Translations under genes and position numbers: made by a program
The notes under the pieces: generated by a model
Databases searched by the model: none
Seen by the model: only the letters and a program-made list of their open reading frames with translations
Told to the model about the DNA's origin: nothing
Assembly (NCBI RefSeq): GCF_000196015.1
Contig: NC_007973.1
Span: 2,108,001 to 2,172,000 of the forward strand
Source: Cupriavidus metallidurans CH34
GTDB lineage: Bacteria; Pseudomonadota; Gammaproteobacteria; Burkholderiales; Burkholderiaceae
DNA: 64,000 bases
Direction: 5' to 3'
Part shown: piece after piece, positions 16,983 to 29,797 of the stretch
Numbering within the stretch: position 1 is the first letter of the stretch
Layout: each line of letters begins with the position of its first letter

Positions 16983-19900
16983 ATGCCTGACAACCACGCC
17001 GCTTTTCCGTTCGCCAGCTTCCCCTTGATCAAACCGGGTCTGCGTCATGCCGTCAACGGCCTGACCGGTTCCGCCGACGCGCTCGCGGTTGCCGCCTATG
17101 CGCGGCAGCATCGCCGCAGCGCGCCGATGGTGGCCGTCGTCTGTGCCCATGCCGTCGATGCGCAGCGTCTGGCCGAAGAGATCCCCTGGTTCGCCCCGGA
17201 ACTGCGCGTGCGTCTGCTGCCGGACTGGGAAACGCTGCCGTACGACAGCTTCTCGCCGCACCAGGACCTGGTCTCCGAGCGTCTGGCGACCCTGCACGAC
17301 ATCCAGGGTGGTCAGTGCGACGTGATGCTCGTGCCCGCGTCGACCGCCCTCTATCGGCTGGCGCCACCCGCGTTTCTGGCGGCCTACACGTTCTTCTTCA
17401 AGCAGGGGGCCAAGCTCGACGAAGCGGCCTTGAAGGCGCAATTCACGCTGGCCGGCTATGAGCACGTGAGCGCCGTGATGCGCCCCGGCGAATACAGCGT
17501 GCGCGGCGGCCTGATCGACCTGTATCCGATGGGGTCGGCCCTGCCGTACCGGATCGACCTGTTCGGCGACGAGATCGAAACCATCCGGGCATTCGATCCC
17601 GACTCGCAGCGCAGCCTGTATCCGGTCAAGGAAGTCCGCCTGCTGCCCGGCCGCGAGTTCCCGCTCGATGAAACCGCGCGCACCGCCTTCCGGGGCCGTT
17701 GGCGCGAACTATTCGAGGGCGACCCGACCAAATCGCCGATTTACAAGGACATCGGCAATGGCGTGCCGTCGGCCGGTATCGAGTACTACCTTCCGCTGTT
17801 CTTCGAGCAAAGCGCGACGCTGTTCGACTATCTGCCCGAAGGCACCCAGCTTGCCTTCTCGGGCAATGTGGACGAGGCCATTCGCCGCTTCTGGGCCGAC
17901 ACCACCCAGCGCTACAACTTCATGCGTCATGACCGCGAGCGGCCGCTACTGCCGCCAGCGGACCTGTTCCTGTCAGAAGAACAGTTCTTCGTCGGCGCAA
18001 AGCCGCTGGCGCGACTGGTACTGCAGCGGGATGCCGCGCCTGCCGACGCGCCCGCCTTCGCCGGACACCTGCCCGATGTATCGGTCAATCGACGCGCTGA
18101 AGATCCGCTGGTCAACCTGGAATCGCTGCTGCTCAACAAGGCCACGCGCGTGCTGATGTGCGCCGACTCGGCTGGCCGACGCGAGACGCTGTTGCAGTTG
18201 TTCGCGGAAAGCGGCCTGCGTCCGATGATCGTCGACGACTTCGCCGCCTTCCTGGCGGGCGATTCGCATTTCTCGATCGCGGTGGCACCGCTGCAGACCG
18301 GCTTCGCGCTGCCGTCGGCGCAGATGGCATTCGTGACCGAGGCCGAACTCTACGCCGGCACGGCACGCCGCTCGGGCCGGCGCAAGCAGGAACAGGCGAG
18401 TACTGTCGATGCGATGGTGCGCGACTTGGCCGAACTCAAGATCGGCGACCCCGTCGTGCATAGCGAGCATGGCATTGGCCGCTACCAGGGTCTGGTCACG
18501 CTGGACATGGGCCAGGGCGACGAGGAATTCCTGCACCTGGACTACGACAAAGGCAGCAAGCTCTATGTGCCCGTGCATCAGTTGCATGTGATTTCGCGCT
18601 ATTCGGGCGCCGATCCGGAGACGGCCCCGCTGCATTCGCTGGGCACGGGCCAGTGGGACAAGGCCAAACGCCGAGCCGCGCAGCAGATCCGCGATACGGC
18701 CGCCGAACTGCTGAACCTGTACGCGCGCCGCGCCCTGCGTGAGGGCTTTGCCTTCCCGTTGCAGCCCAAGGACTACGAGGCATTTGCCGAGAGCTTCGGC
18801 TTCGAGGAAACGCCTGACCAGGCCGCGGCCATCGCCGCCGTGATCGCCGACATGACGTCGGGCAAGCCGATGGACCGGCTGGTCTGCGGCGACGTCGGCT
18901 TCGGCAAGACTGAAGTCGCGCTGCGCGCGGCGTTCGTGGCGGTGCTGGGCGGCAAGCAGGTCGCCATGCTCGCGCCGACCACGCTGCTGGCCGAGCAGCA
19001 TTTCCAGACGCTGTCCGACCGTTTTGCCGAATGGCCAGTGCGTATCGTCGAGTTGTCACGTTTCAAGACGAAGAAGGAAATCGACGCCGCGATCAAGCAG
19101 ATCAACGAAGGCACCGTCGATATCGTGATTGGCACGCACAAGCTGCTGTCCGATGAGGTGAAGTTCCAGCGCCTGGGGCTCGTGATCATCGACGAGGAAC
19201 ACCGCTTTGGTGTACGCCAGAAGGAAGCGCTGAAGACACTGCGCGCCGAGGTCGACGTGCTGACGCTGACCGCCACGCCGATCCCGCGCACGCTGGGCAT
19301 GGCACTGGAGGGCCTGCGCGATTTTTCTGTGATCGCCACCGCGCCGCAGAAGCGACTGGCCATCAAGACCTTCGTCCGACGCGAGGAAGACGGCGTGATC
19401 CGCGAAGCCATCCTGCGCGAGCTGAAGCGCGGTGGTCAGGTCTACTTCCTGCACAACGAAGTGGAGACGATCGAGAACAAGCGCGCCAAGCTGGCCGAAC
19501 TGGTGCCGGAGGCCCGTATCGCCGTGGCCCATGGCCAGATGCACGAGCGCGAACTCGAACGCGTGATGCGAGACTTCGTCTCGCGTCGCGACAACATCCT
19601 GCTCTGCACGACGATTATCGAAACCGGTATCGACGTGCCGACGGCCAACACCATCCTGATCCATCGCGCCGACAAGTTCGGTCTGGCCCAGCTTCATCAG
19701 TTGCGCGGCCGTGTGGGCCGTTCGCACCACCAGGCCTACGCATATCTGCTCGTGCATGATGTCGAGGGGCTGACGCGCCAGGCGCAACGCCGGCTCGAGG
19801 CCATCCAGCAGATGGAGGAACTGGGTTCCGGCTTCTATCTGGCCATGCACGATCTTGAAATCCGTGGCGCCGGCGAGGTGCTGGGCGACAAGCAGTCAGG

Positions 19901-20435
19901 CGAAATCCACGAAATCGGATTCCAGCTCTATACGGACATGCTCAATGCCGCCGTGAAATCGCTGAAGGCCGGCAAGGAGCCGGACCTGATGGCACCGCTG
20001 GCCGCCACTACAGAGATCAACCTCGGCACGCCTGCCCTGCTGCCGAATGATTACTGCGCGGATGTCCACGAACGCCTGTCGATCTACAAGCGCCTGGCCA
20101 ACTGCGAGGCCGGCGAGCGCGTCGACGACATCCAGGAGGAGCTGATCGACCGCTTCGGCCGGCTGCCCTCGCAGGCGCAGGCATTGATCGAGACGCACCG
20201 GCTACGTATCGCCGCGGCGCCGCTGGGCGTACGCAAGATCGACGCGGGCGAAGCCACGGTCAGCATGCAGTTCGTGCCGAATCCGCCGATCGACGCCATC
20301 CGCATCATCGACCTCGTGCAGAAGAATCGGCATATCAAGCTGGCCGGCCAGGACAAGCTGCGTATCGAGGCAAAGATGCCCGACGTGGCTACCCGCGCGC
20401 AAACCATCAAGCACACGCTGCGCCAGTTGGCCTGA
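16983..20435 (+). CDS. mfd: Transcription-repair coupling factor Mfd
   Basis: About 1150 residues, full family length. Domain order: UvrB-homology region (to about 350), degenerate middle domain, the RNA-polymerase-interacting domain starting at VHSEHGIGRYQG, RecG-like helicase core with Walker A GDVGFGKTEVA, DEEH box (IIDEEHRFGV), TATPIPRT and motif VI GRVGRS, then the C-terminal TRCF domain (MPDVATRAQTIKHTLRQL). It removes stalled RNA polymerase and recruits UvrA to damage. ATG 16983 gives the usual start; a GTG 10 codons earlier is also possible. Confidence 0.96.
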   Translation: MPDNHAAFPFASFPLIKPGLRHAVNGLTGSADALAVAAYARQHRRSAPMVAVVCAHAVDAQRLAEEIPWFAPELRVRLLPDWETLPYDSFSPHQDLVSERLATLHDIQGGQCDVMLVPASTALYRLAPPAFLAAYTFFFKQGAKLDEAALKAQFTLAGYEHVSAVMRPGEYSVRGGLIDLYPMGSALPYRIDLFGDEIETIRAFDPDSQRSLYPVKEVRLLPGREFPLDETARTAFRGRWRELFEGDPTKSPIYKDIGNGVPSAGIEYYLPLFFEQSATLFDYLPEGTQLAFSGNVDEAIRRFWADTTQRYNFMRHDRERPLLPPADLFLSEEQFFVGAKPLARLVLQRDAAPADAPAFAGHLPDVSVNRRAEDPLVNLESLLLNKATRVLMCADSAGRRETLLQLFAESGLRPMIVDDFAAFLAGDSHFSIAVAPLQTGFALPSAQMAFVTEAELYAGTARRSGRRKQEQASTVDAMVRDLAELKIGDPVVHSEHGIGRYQGLVTLDMGQGDEEFLHLDYDKGSKLYVPVHQLHVISRYSGADPETAPLHSLGTGQWDKAKRRAAQQIRDTAAELLNLYARRALREGFAFPLQPKDYEAFAESFGFEETPDQAAAIAAVIADMTSGKPMDRLVCGDVGFGKTEVALRAAFVAVLGGKQVAMLAPTTLLAEQHFQTLSDRFAEWPVRIVELSRFKTKKEIDAAIKQINEGTVDIVIGTHKLLSDEVKFQRLGLVIIDEEHRFGVRQKEALKTLRAEVDVLTLTATPIPRTLGMALEGLRDFSVIATAPQKRLAIKTFVRREEDGVIREAILRELKRGGQVYFLHNEVETIENKRAKLAELVPEARIAVAHGQMHERELERVMRDFVSRRDNILLCTTIIETGIDVPTANTILIHRADKFGLAQLHQLRGRVGRSHHQAYAYLLVHDVEGLTRQAQRRLEAIQQMEELGSGFYLAMHDLEIRGAGEVLGDKQSGEIHEIGFQLYTDMLNAAVKSLKAGKEPDLMAPLAATTEINLGTPALLPNDYCADVHERLSIYKRLANCEAGERVDDIQEELIDRFGRLPSQAQALIETHRLRIAAAPLGVRKIDAGEATVSMQFVPNPPIDAIRIIDLVQKNRHIKLAGQDKLRIEAKMPDVATRAQTIKHTLRQLA

Positions 20436-20465
20436 TGCCGGGCCAGGTGTACGATCAAACCCCCA

Positions 20466-21701
20466 ATGAATCAGACGTTTCAACGCCCCATGCCAGCCCA
20501 ACCCGACAACCGATCCGCCGCCACCAATGCCCCCGCGCGTGGCAGCGCGCTCGAATGGACCGAGCGCCTGGTATCGATGGATACCACTTCCCGCCATTCG
20601 AATCTGGGCCTGATCGAGTCCGTGCGCGACCACTTCCTGGCCAAGGGCCTGCGCCCCCATCTGAGCTACAACCCGCAGGGCGACAAGGCCAACCTGTTCG
20701 TGACGATTCCCGCAGCCGATGGCGCCACCAATGGTGGCATCGTGCTGTCCGGGCACACGGACGTGGTGCCCGTCGACGGGCAGAACTGGAGCACCGACCC
20801 GTTCAAGCCGGTGGTGCGCGACGGCAAGCTCTACGGTCGCGGCACCTGTGACATGAAGGGGTTCATCGGCACGAGCCTGGCGCTGCTGCCGACCATCCTT
20901 GATGCCAGGCTGCGCGAGCCAGTGCACTACGCACTGTCGTTCGACGAAGAGATCGGCTGCATGGGCGCGCCGTACCTGCTGGCCGAACTGCGTGACCGTG
21001 GCGTGCGCCCGGCGGGCTGCATCGTCGGCGAGCCGACCAGCATGCGCGTGATCGTGGCGCACAAGGGCATCAATGCCTACCGGTGCTGCGTTAAGGGCCA
21101 GGCGGCGCACTCGTCGCTGACCCCTAAGGGCGTCAATGCGATCGAGTACGCCGCGCGCCTGATCTGTTTCATTCGCGATATTGCCGACGAGTTCAAGGCC
21201 AATGGCCCTTACGACCGGGCCTTCGACGTGCCGTTTACGACCGCTTCGACCGGCACGATCCAGGGTGGCATCGCGCTAAACACCATTCCCGCCGAGTGCG
21301 AATTCGTCTTCGAGTTCCGGAATCTTCCTGGCGTTGATCCGGAAGCGATCCTGGCGCGCATCCAGGCCTACGCGAACGATGTGCTGTTGCCGAAGATGCG
21401 CAACGAGCATCCGGATGCCGGCATGGCCATCAGCAAGATCGCCGCCGCGCCTTCGCTCGATGCCGCCGAGACCGATGCCATTACCCAGCTCGTACGCGCG
21501 CTGACCGCCGACCGCGATACCAACAAGGTGGCCTACGGCACCGAGGCTGGCCTGTTCCAGCGCGCAGGCATTCCGGCTGTGGTGTGCGGCCCCGGCGATA
21601 TCCAGCAGGCGCACAAGCCCGACGAGTTCGTCTCGCTGGATCAGCTTGCCGCGTGCGAGACCTTCCTGCACAAGGTGGTGGATAGCCTGCGCGTCGCCTG
21701 A
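20466..21701 (+). CDS. argE: Acetylornithine deacetylase
   Basis: A 411-residue M20-family dizinc hydrolase that releases ornithine from N-acetylornithine in arginine synthesis. Metal motifs: LSGHTDVVPVDG, GRGTCDMKGF and the catalytic/metal glutamates in LSFDEEIGCMG; the dimerisation domain begins at AHKGINAYRCCVKGQAAHS, and the C-terminal histidine is in QQAHKPDEF. The first 20 or so residues are less conserved and a later start is possible. The gene lies 30 bases after mfd, so it may be co-transcribed, although there is no functional link. Confidence 0.9.
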   Translation: MNQTFQRPMPAQPDNRSAATNAPARGSALEWTERLVSMDTTSRHSNLGLIESVRDHFLAKGLRPHLSYNPQGDKANLFVTIPAADGATNGGIVLSGHTDVVPVDGQNWSTDPFKPVVRDGKLYGRGTCDMKGFIGTSLALLPTILDARLREPVHYALSFDEEIGCMGAPYLLAELRDRGVRPAGCIVGEPTSMRVIVAHKGINAYRCCVKGQAAHSSLTPKGVNAIEYAARLICFIRDIADEFKANGPYDRAFDVPFTTASTGTIQGGIALNTIPAECEFVFEFRNLPGVDPEAILARIQAYANDVLLPKMRNEHPDAGMAISKIAAAPSLDAAETDAITQLVRALTADRDTNKVAYGTEAGLFQRAGIPAVVCGPGDIQQAHKPDEFVSLDQLAACETFLHKVVDSLRVA

Positions 21702-21782
21702 TTCGGCCCCGTGAAAGCGGGGCCACGGACAGGGCAAAGACCAAGACCAAAAAACGGGGTCACCAACGCCGGCCCGCAAAAA

Positions 21783-21817
21783 GAAAAAACCCGCGGCACC
21801 GGGAGGTGCAGCGGGTT
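21783..21817 (-). terminator. Terminator downstream of the gamma-glutamyltransferase gene
   Basis: Read on the minus strand, AACCCGC ... GCGGGTT with an inner GCACC/GGTGC pair is followed by a T-rich run (TTTTTTCTTTTT). It is 170 bases beyond the ggt stop codon. The rest of 21702-21988 shows no gene. Confidence 0.7.
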
Positions 21818-21988
21818 AAGTTTCCATTCCGGAAACGGGTAGACAAGTCATGAAGAGCGCCCCCGCATCTCCATGACGGTTTGAATAGTAGCCACCGAAT
21901 CGCCCCCTCGGCTTGACACAAGTCAAGCGCCAGACAATGGCGAAGCTGGTGTCACAGATTAGTACAATCCCCCTCCTTCCCGCCCGCT

Positions 21989-23968
21989 TCAAGGCCGGAT
22001 AGTGTCGCCCAGCACCACACCCTCGCGCCGTGGATCGGTACCGCCTTCCAGCAGGTCGTCATCCCCCGTCCGGGTACGCAGTATCGTGTTCACGCCACTT
22101 GGCTGGGCCCGTAGCGAGATGCGGTGGCCAAGTGCCTTGAGTCCCTGGACCAGCGGGTCGCTGGCGCCGTCGTTCGTCGTGTTGATATGCGGATGCTCGC
22201 CACCGAGCGTCGTGACTGGGCTGTTGCTGGCGCCGAAGTCGACCAGACCGGCCGACTGCTGCGCGTTGAGCCCCCAGTCGAGCACCCCGACCAGCGTCTT
22301 TATCACGTACTGCGGTATCGCCCCGCCGCCCGGCGAACCCGTCGCCATCAGGAAATCTCCGATCGAGCCATCCGCACCCTTGCGGAATACCAGCGTCGGC
22401 GCCATCGAACTGCGCGGACGCTTGCCCGGCTCCACGCGATTGGCGACGGGCTGGCCTCTGGCGTCCACCGGCGTCGCGCTGAAATCGGTCAACTGGTTGT
22501 TGAGCAGGAATCCGTGGGTCATATGAAACGACCCCATGCTGGCTTCCACCGATGTGGTGGCGCTGACCGCACTCCCCTGCGCATCGACGATCGAAAAGTG
22601 GTTCGTTCCATGTTCCGCCTGCGGCACAACGCCCAGCAGCGCGCCGCCCAGGCTGCCGGCCATGGCGGTGCCCATGGAGCGATGCCGATCGATCAGCGCC
22701 GCTCGTCCGCGCAGGTATCGTTTGCCCAGCAGCGCATCCGCGCTACCACCCGGCAGCGGCACGAAATCGGGATCGGCCACGTACTTGTCACGATCTGCAT
22801 AGGCCAGCCGCTCGGCCTCGCTGACGAGGTGCACACCGTGTACGGATGGCTTGCCGCCCTCCCCGTCGACGGCGGTCGGTCCAAGTTCGGCCAGGTCGAA
22901 GTTCTCCAGAATCCCCATCACGGATGCCACCGTGATACCGCCGGCGGGTGGCGGCGCACCGCAGATCCAGAACGCGCGGTAGGCCATGCAGACCGGTTCG
23001 TGCCGCTTCACCGTGTAAGCCGCCAGATCGGCCAACGTCGTCTTGCCTGGCGTGATGGGCCGGCCATCGGCACCCGTCGTGGCCGCGATCGACACCACGA
23101 TGCCTTCCGCGATCGGCCCCGTATAGAACGCATCGGCACCCTGGCTGGCCAGGGCCTGCAGCGTCCGCGCGTAGGCGGGATTCCTGAGAACCGTACCGAT
23201 TGCCTTCGGCTTGCCGTCGGGATCGAGAAAGTACGCGCGCGCCTCGGCATCGCGCTTGAGACCATTGGCGTTCGTGGCAATCGCCTGCGCCAATCTGCCG
23301 CCGATCGGGAAGCCGTTCGTCGCCAGTGTCACGGCGTCGTCGAACAGCCCCGGCCAGGGCAGCTTGCCATGCTCCCGCTGTACGCGCTCGATCAATCGGG
23401 GCACGCCGGGTGTGCCAATGGAGCGGCCGCTGGATCGAAGATCGGGCTTTGGCGAACGCCGGTCCCTGGCATCGTCGATGTGAACCAGATAGTTCGCACC
23501 AGCCGACGCCGGCGCAGTCTCCCGGCCATCGTAGGCCTGCACGGTCCGCGTGGTGGCGTCGTAATAGAGCAGGAAGCCGCCCGAACCCAGTCCAGTGGCC
23601 TCCGGCACCGTGAGCCCCAGCACCGCCTGCACCGCGACGGCGGCGTCCGCAGCGGTGCCGCCCCGACTGAGCACCGCGCAACCCGCCGCACTGGCGTACG
23701 CGTTCGAGGTCGACACCATATACGACCGGGCATGGATCGGCCGCATTCCCTTGCGGTAGCCGCTGGCGGGCTCCGGCGCGGCAGGATCGCCCGGCAAGTT
23801 CGAGCCGACCACCACGGTGCCGCCATCATCGGCAAGCACCTGGCAGACGCCTTCGGCGTGTGTCGACGTAGGTGGCGTAGGTGGCGCCGATGGCGGCGCA
23901 ACGCTAGAACAGCCCCCGACGAGCAGCGCGCCTGCGAGAATCAGCCCGAAACGATGACGGGTTCGCAC
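21989..23968 (-). CDS. ggt: Gamma-glutamyltransferase lipoprotein
   Basis: About 659 residues, longer than E. coli Ggt (580). A lipoprotein signal (RHRFGLILAGALLVGGC) precedes a proline-rich spacer, so the enzyme is probably membrane-anchored on the periplasmic side. The proenzyme is cut before the catalytic threonine in EHGTNHFSIVDAQ (about T455), and the small subunit contains the family's SMAPTLVF and TGSPGG motifs. GTG 23968 is preferred because it gives a compact signal peptide; GTG 24004 would lengthen it by 12 residues and increase overlap with the osmC-like gene. Role: glutathione and gamma-glutamyl peptide breakdown. Confidence 0.88.
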   Translation of the reverse strand: MRTRHRFGLILAGALLVGGCSSVAPPSAPPTPPTSTHAEGVCQVLADDGGTVVVGSNLPGDPAAPEPASGYRKGMRPIHARSYMVSTSNAYASAAGCAVLSRGGTAADAAVAVQAVLGLTVPEATGLGSGGFLLYYDATTRTVQAYDGRETAPASAGANYLVHIDDARDRRSPKPDLRSSGRSIGTPGVPRLIERVQREHGKLPWPGLFDDAVTLATNGFPIGGRLAQAIATNANGLKRDAEARAYFLDPDGKPKAIGTVLRNPAYARTLQALASQGADAFYTGPIAEGIVVSIAATTGADGRPITPGKTTLADLAAYTVKRHEPVCMAYRAFWICGAPPPAGGITVASVMGILENFDLAELGPTAVDGEGGKPSVHGVHLVSEAERLAYADRDKYVADPDFVPLPGGSADALLGKRYLRGRAALIDRHRSMGTAMAGSLGGALLGVVPQAEHGTNHFSIVDAQGSAVSATTSVEASMGSFHMTHGFLLNNQLTDFSATPVDARGQPVANRVEPGKRPRSSMAPTLVFRKGADGSIGDFLMATGSPGGGAIPQYVIKTLVGVLDWGLNAQQSAGLVDFGASNSPVTTLGGEHPHINTTNDGASDPLVQGLKALGHRISLRAQPSGVNTILRTRTGDDDLLEGGTDPRREGVVLGDTIRP

Positions 23969-24411
23969 AGGATCGGAAAATTGACGGAATTGGCGATGTA
24001 GCACTTCTCGTGTGCCACGTGATGCAGGTGTTCGGCCTTGGCCGCGTCATCACCGGCGCGGATGGTGACCTGCGGGCGCAGCACGATCTCGGTGAATTTG
24101 GCCGGCGAGGCTCTGTCCGTCATCGTGCCTTCGGCCTGATCGACATAGGCCAGCACAGCGATGCCGGCGTCGGCGCACAGGTGCAGGTACCAGAGCTTGT
24201 GGCAGGCCGACACCGATGCCAGCAGCAGTTCCTCCGGATTCCAGCGGCTGGGGTCGCCCAGGAACGCGGGATCGGAGGAACCCGGGATCTCGGGCTTGTT
24301 GCCGGACCGGATCACGTGTTCGCGTCCGTAGGCGCGGTATCCCGACGTTCCGGTGCCGTGGTTGCCTGTCCATTCGACCGTCGTCTGGTACTTGTGCTCG
24401 CCGTGAGCCAT
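23941..24411 (-). CDS. OsmC/Ohr-family protein
   Basis: A 156-residue OsmC-type thiol peroxidase-fold protein. Two family cysteines are present, in VSACHKLWYLHL and HHVAHEKCYIANS, consistent with reduction of organic hydroperoxides. AGGAG is seven bases before ATG 24411, which fixes the start; an upstream ATG is unnecessary. It overlaps the beginning of the ggt gene by 28 bases and is probably co-transcribed with it, which would link peroxide and glutathione metabolism (inference). Confidence 0.85.
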   Translation of the reverse strand: MAHGEHKYQTTVEWTGNHGTGTSGYRAYGREHVIRSGNKPEIPGSSDPAFLGDPSRWNPEELLLASVSACHKLWYLHLCADAGIAVLAYVDQAEGTMTDRASPAKFTEIVLRPQVTIRAGDDAAKAEHLHHVAHEKCYIANSVNFPILCEPVIVSG

Positions 24412-24462
24412 GGAATTGCTCCTGAAGTGGGAGAAAAGCTGCAAGGAGCCACCATTGTGGCG

Positions 24463-24491
24463 AAAAAAAGGGACCTCCGCAGAGGTCCCTT
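24463..24491 (-). terminator. clpB terminator
   Basis: On the minus strand AAGGGACCTC/GAGGTCCCTT forms a perfect 10-bp stem with a four-base loop followed by seven T residues, 56 bases after the clpB stop codon. Confidence 0.88.
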
Positions 24492-24546
24492 GCTCAACCC
24501 GGCCAGACTGCCCGGGCTGGAGATCGGCCGATGCAGCCGGCGCGTC

Positions 24547-27135
<2,589 letters not shown>

Positions 27136-27235
27136 TAGGAGCCCTCTCTCTCTCTAGGAAAGTGTGTCCTGATGCGAGGCCCGCGGCGGCATCGGCTGCC
27201 GCCACATATGCCCAGCCGGACACGTTACTTCCGAA

Positions 27236-27263
27236 AGATAGGGCTTGGGAATGACATTTCAAG
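27236..27263 (-). promoter_or_regulatory. Sigma-32 heat-shock promoter of clpB
   Basis: On the minus strand, CTTGAAA (27263-27257) and CCCTATCT (27243-27236) are 13 bases apart, closely matching the heat-shock consensus CTTGAAA-N(13-15)-CCCCATnT. Confidence 0.85.
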
Positions 27264-27351
27264 ACATCGGCGATACACCCGTCATACATTGACCAAGTAT
27301 CGGCCAAGTGCATGACGGGTAACCCGCATCGCCGGGCCTGGCGGCCACGTC

Positions 27352-29520
27352 TCAGTTGGGCACGTCCACGGTCGAGCCGGTGACCGTGATCGCGTCGCCG
27401 GCCGCGGGTGTGGCGGCAATCGGCGGCACGTTCGACGGCTGGATCCTGGGGCCGACCGTGTCGGTGTCGGCACCTCCGCGCGGCGTGGTGCGCACCACCT
27501 GCGACGGCGGCAGCGGCGTACCGTCGCGCAGGTTGGCGTAGACCGCGTCGAGCGCCCGGTTCACGTAAACGTGCATCGGGATATAGCGCTTGGCATATCC
27601 GGGAATCACGTCGATGAACCCGTCGAAATGCTGGCCGTTGGTCACCTCGATGTACGAGAGCCGGCTGCTGGCGCCCTCGACGTGCTTGTTCAGCCCGAGA
27701 TATGGCCGCGACGTGTGGTTCACCGGCAGCAGGCCATCGCTGCGGCCCTGCACGATGACCGACGGTCGGCCGCCAAGGTTGCCCGTGCGATAGGTCTGGC
27801 CGATACCGGTCATCAGCGCCGGGTTGCGGGTATCCAGCAGGCCACGCAGGCAGAGCGCGCCGTCGACATTGCCGTCGGCCAGCTTGGTCGAGGGCGATAT
27901 CGACGTGAAGTCACGCATCGCGCCGGACGGGTTGGCATCGTTCATCAGCGTCACCGCCGTAGTGGGCGGAATGCCATTGCCAGTCGAGAACAGCCCCGCC
28001 AGCGCGGCCGCCGGGGCCGTGACGGGATTGGCCTGCGGCGGGCTGCCCGGCGAGGAAAAACTGTAGTGGCAGAGCCGGTCCGTCACGCTGGCGCGTGCAT
28101 AGGCATTGGCATAGGTCACCGAAATGGAACTGCCGACCTCCAGCGCCGAAAGCGACGCGAACAGGTCATCCGACTCCGGCTCCCAGCCGGCGCGGTGCAA
28201 CGCATCCAGCGCGGAGGTTGCCTGGGCGGATGTGCTGCCTCCGGCAATCATTTTCTTGGCGGCCAGTGACGCGCATCGGTTGAGCGCGGCCTGCCCGGCC
28301 GTTTTGGCAAATGGCGCATTGCCCAGGCTGGCATCCTGGCTGGCGCAGAGCTGGTACAGGTTGGCAATCGTCGTGTAGTCATAAAGATGCTTGCCCGACG
28401 CCGCCACCGGTACGCCACCGCGCTTGACGACCACGCCTGCCGTCGGTGGCAGGTTCACATTCGGCTCCCCGACGGCCACGCCGTCGATCAACCCGCCGGT
28501 GTCCTGTTCCGCCGCTGCAATGGCCGCCCCGCCGCCATTCGAGATGGCCGACGCGATCACCAGCACATTGGCCGGCGTGAACGTCGCCTGCCGCATGCCA
28601 TCGGTATTGGTCCTGCCGAACTTGTCGTTGACCGCCCAGAGCGTGAACTGGATCGCCTGCAACGTGTTGGCGCCCCAGTTCGCCTCCGGGTTCTGCTGCG
28701 AGTGCGCGTGCTTGAACGCAAGCCGGTGCGGGGTGCTGGAATTGAAGCCCGCCAGCGTTTCCGAGGCACCGGGCTGTGCCGCGAACTGGGCCTGCGTGCC
28801 GGCACCGGCCCGGGTCTGCCGGGTGCCGTCGATCAGCGGCACGGTGTCGCTACCCAAGTCATGCGGCGCCGCGCCGGTGCCCTTGTCCGTATAGGCCACC
28901 GCGCAGTTGTGCTTGAGCCCCCACTCCCCCACGGCAATTCCGCCATAGACACCACGCGAGCCGGACGAAGTGGCGGAAATGATGCAGGGATGTTTCACAT
29001 CGAACCCATCCGGAACCTGGGCCATGACCGTCACGTTTTGCCGGCCCGAGCCGTCGTCGGTAAATGCGATGTACTCGGTACCCGGGACCTTGCCCTGGCC
29101 GGTCGTCACATTCCCCTTGGCGTCGACGTTGGGGCCGTAGAGCGAGCCATAGCCGCCTGCGGCCTGGACATCCACGATCGCGCGGTAGTTGGCCCAGATC
29201 GCGTTACGGCGCAATTCCACGGCCGTCGGCGCGTTCGGATTGGCAAACGCCGGCGCTGCGGCCGCCAGTCCGTCCTTGCCCAGCCCCGCCGTCAGCAGGT
29301 CATCCGTGTTGCCGTCGTAGGATTTGACTCCGACGGGGCCGGATATGAACGCCGGCTTGACGTTGGGACCGGTGTTCCCGCCGCTCCCATTTGTGCCAAA
29401 CCCGCCGCACGCAGCGACGGCAAGCGTGGCGACGGCGATGGCGATCGTGTTTCGGCGGTGCGCACGCCGGGTGCCATGGCCGTGCGAATGGGCGGACTGC
29501 GAGAGGTGGCGCTGCTGCAT
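27352..29520 (-). CDS. D-(-)-3-hydroxybutyrate oligomer hydrolase
   Basis: A 722-residue hydrolase of the PhaY/PhaZ2 family known from Cupriavidus, which splits 3-hydroxybutyrate oligomers released from polyhydroxybutyrate. The N-terminus has a Sec/lipoprotein-like signal (IAIAVATLAVAACGG) after a histidine-rich start. The probable nucleophile region is ASAISNGGGAA, and other family blocks (DVKHPCIISATSSGSRGVYG, GLLPVNHTSRPY) are present. Paralogues in the genus are called PhaY1 and PhaY2; I cannot say which this is. It stands alone downstream of clpB's promoter region; 29521-29797 contains no gene that I can support. Confidence 0.9.
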   Translation of the reverse strand: MQQRHLSQSAHSHGHGTRRAHRRNTIAIAVATLAVAACGGFGTNGSGGNTGPNVKPAFISGPVGVKSYDGNTDDLLTAGLGKDGLAAAAPAFANPNAPTAVELRRNAIWANYRAIVDVQAAGGYGSLYGPNVDAKGNVTTGQGKVPGTEYIAFTDDGSGRQNVTVMAQVPDGFDVKHPCIISATSSGSRGVYGGIAVGEWGLKHNCAVAYTDKGTGAAPHDLGSDTVPLIDGTRQTRAGAGTQAQFAAQPGASETLAGFNSSTPHRLAFKHAHSQQNPEANWGANTLQAIQFTLWAVNDKFGRTNTDGMRQATFTPANVLVIASAISNGGGAAIAAAEQDTGGLIDGVAVGEPNVNLPPTAGVVVKRGGVPVAASGKHLYDYTTIANLYQLCASQDASLGNAPFAKTAGQAALNRCASLAAKKMIAGGSTSAQATSALDALHRAGWEPESDDLFASLSALEVGSSISVTYANAYARASVTDRLCHYSFSSPGSPPQANPVTAPAAALAGLFSTGNGIPPTTAVTLMNDANPSGAMRDFTSISPSTKLADGNVDGALCLRGLLDTRNPALMTGIGQTYRTGNLGGRPSVIVQGRSDGLLPVNHTSRPYLGLNKHVEGASSRLSYIEVTNGQHFDGFIDVIPGYAKRYIPMHVYVNRALDAVYANLRDGTPLPPSQVVRTTPRGGADTDTVGPRIQPSNVPPIAATPAAGDAITVTGSTVDVPN

Positions 29521-29797
29521 GGGTATGTCTCCTTGTTGTTATCGGCGGGATGGCGCGAACGCCATCCCGTCCAGGACTCGGTGAGACAACTGCAAACTGC
29601 GAAACAGGGGGAATTGCGGAGTGGCGCGGACCATGGTGAGGCGCTGGGAGGTGCGGCTTCATGCGAAGCCGCGCGCACCCGGCGATCCGGCCCGGCAATG
29701 TTATACGGTCTTGCGCCGCAGGAGGACGGCCTGGCGGTACGTAGTGTTACCTAAGGTCTACCCCGAAGCCCCTGTACAGAGCCTAGGGGACACCGCC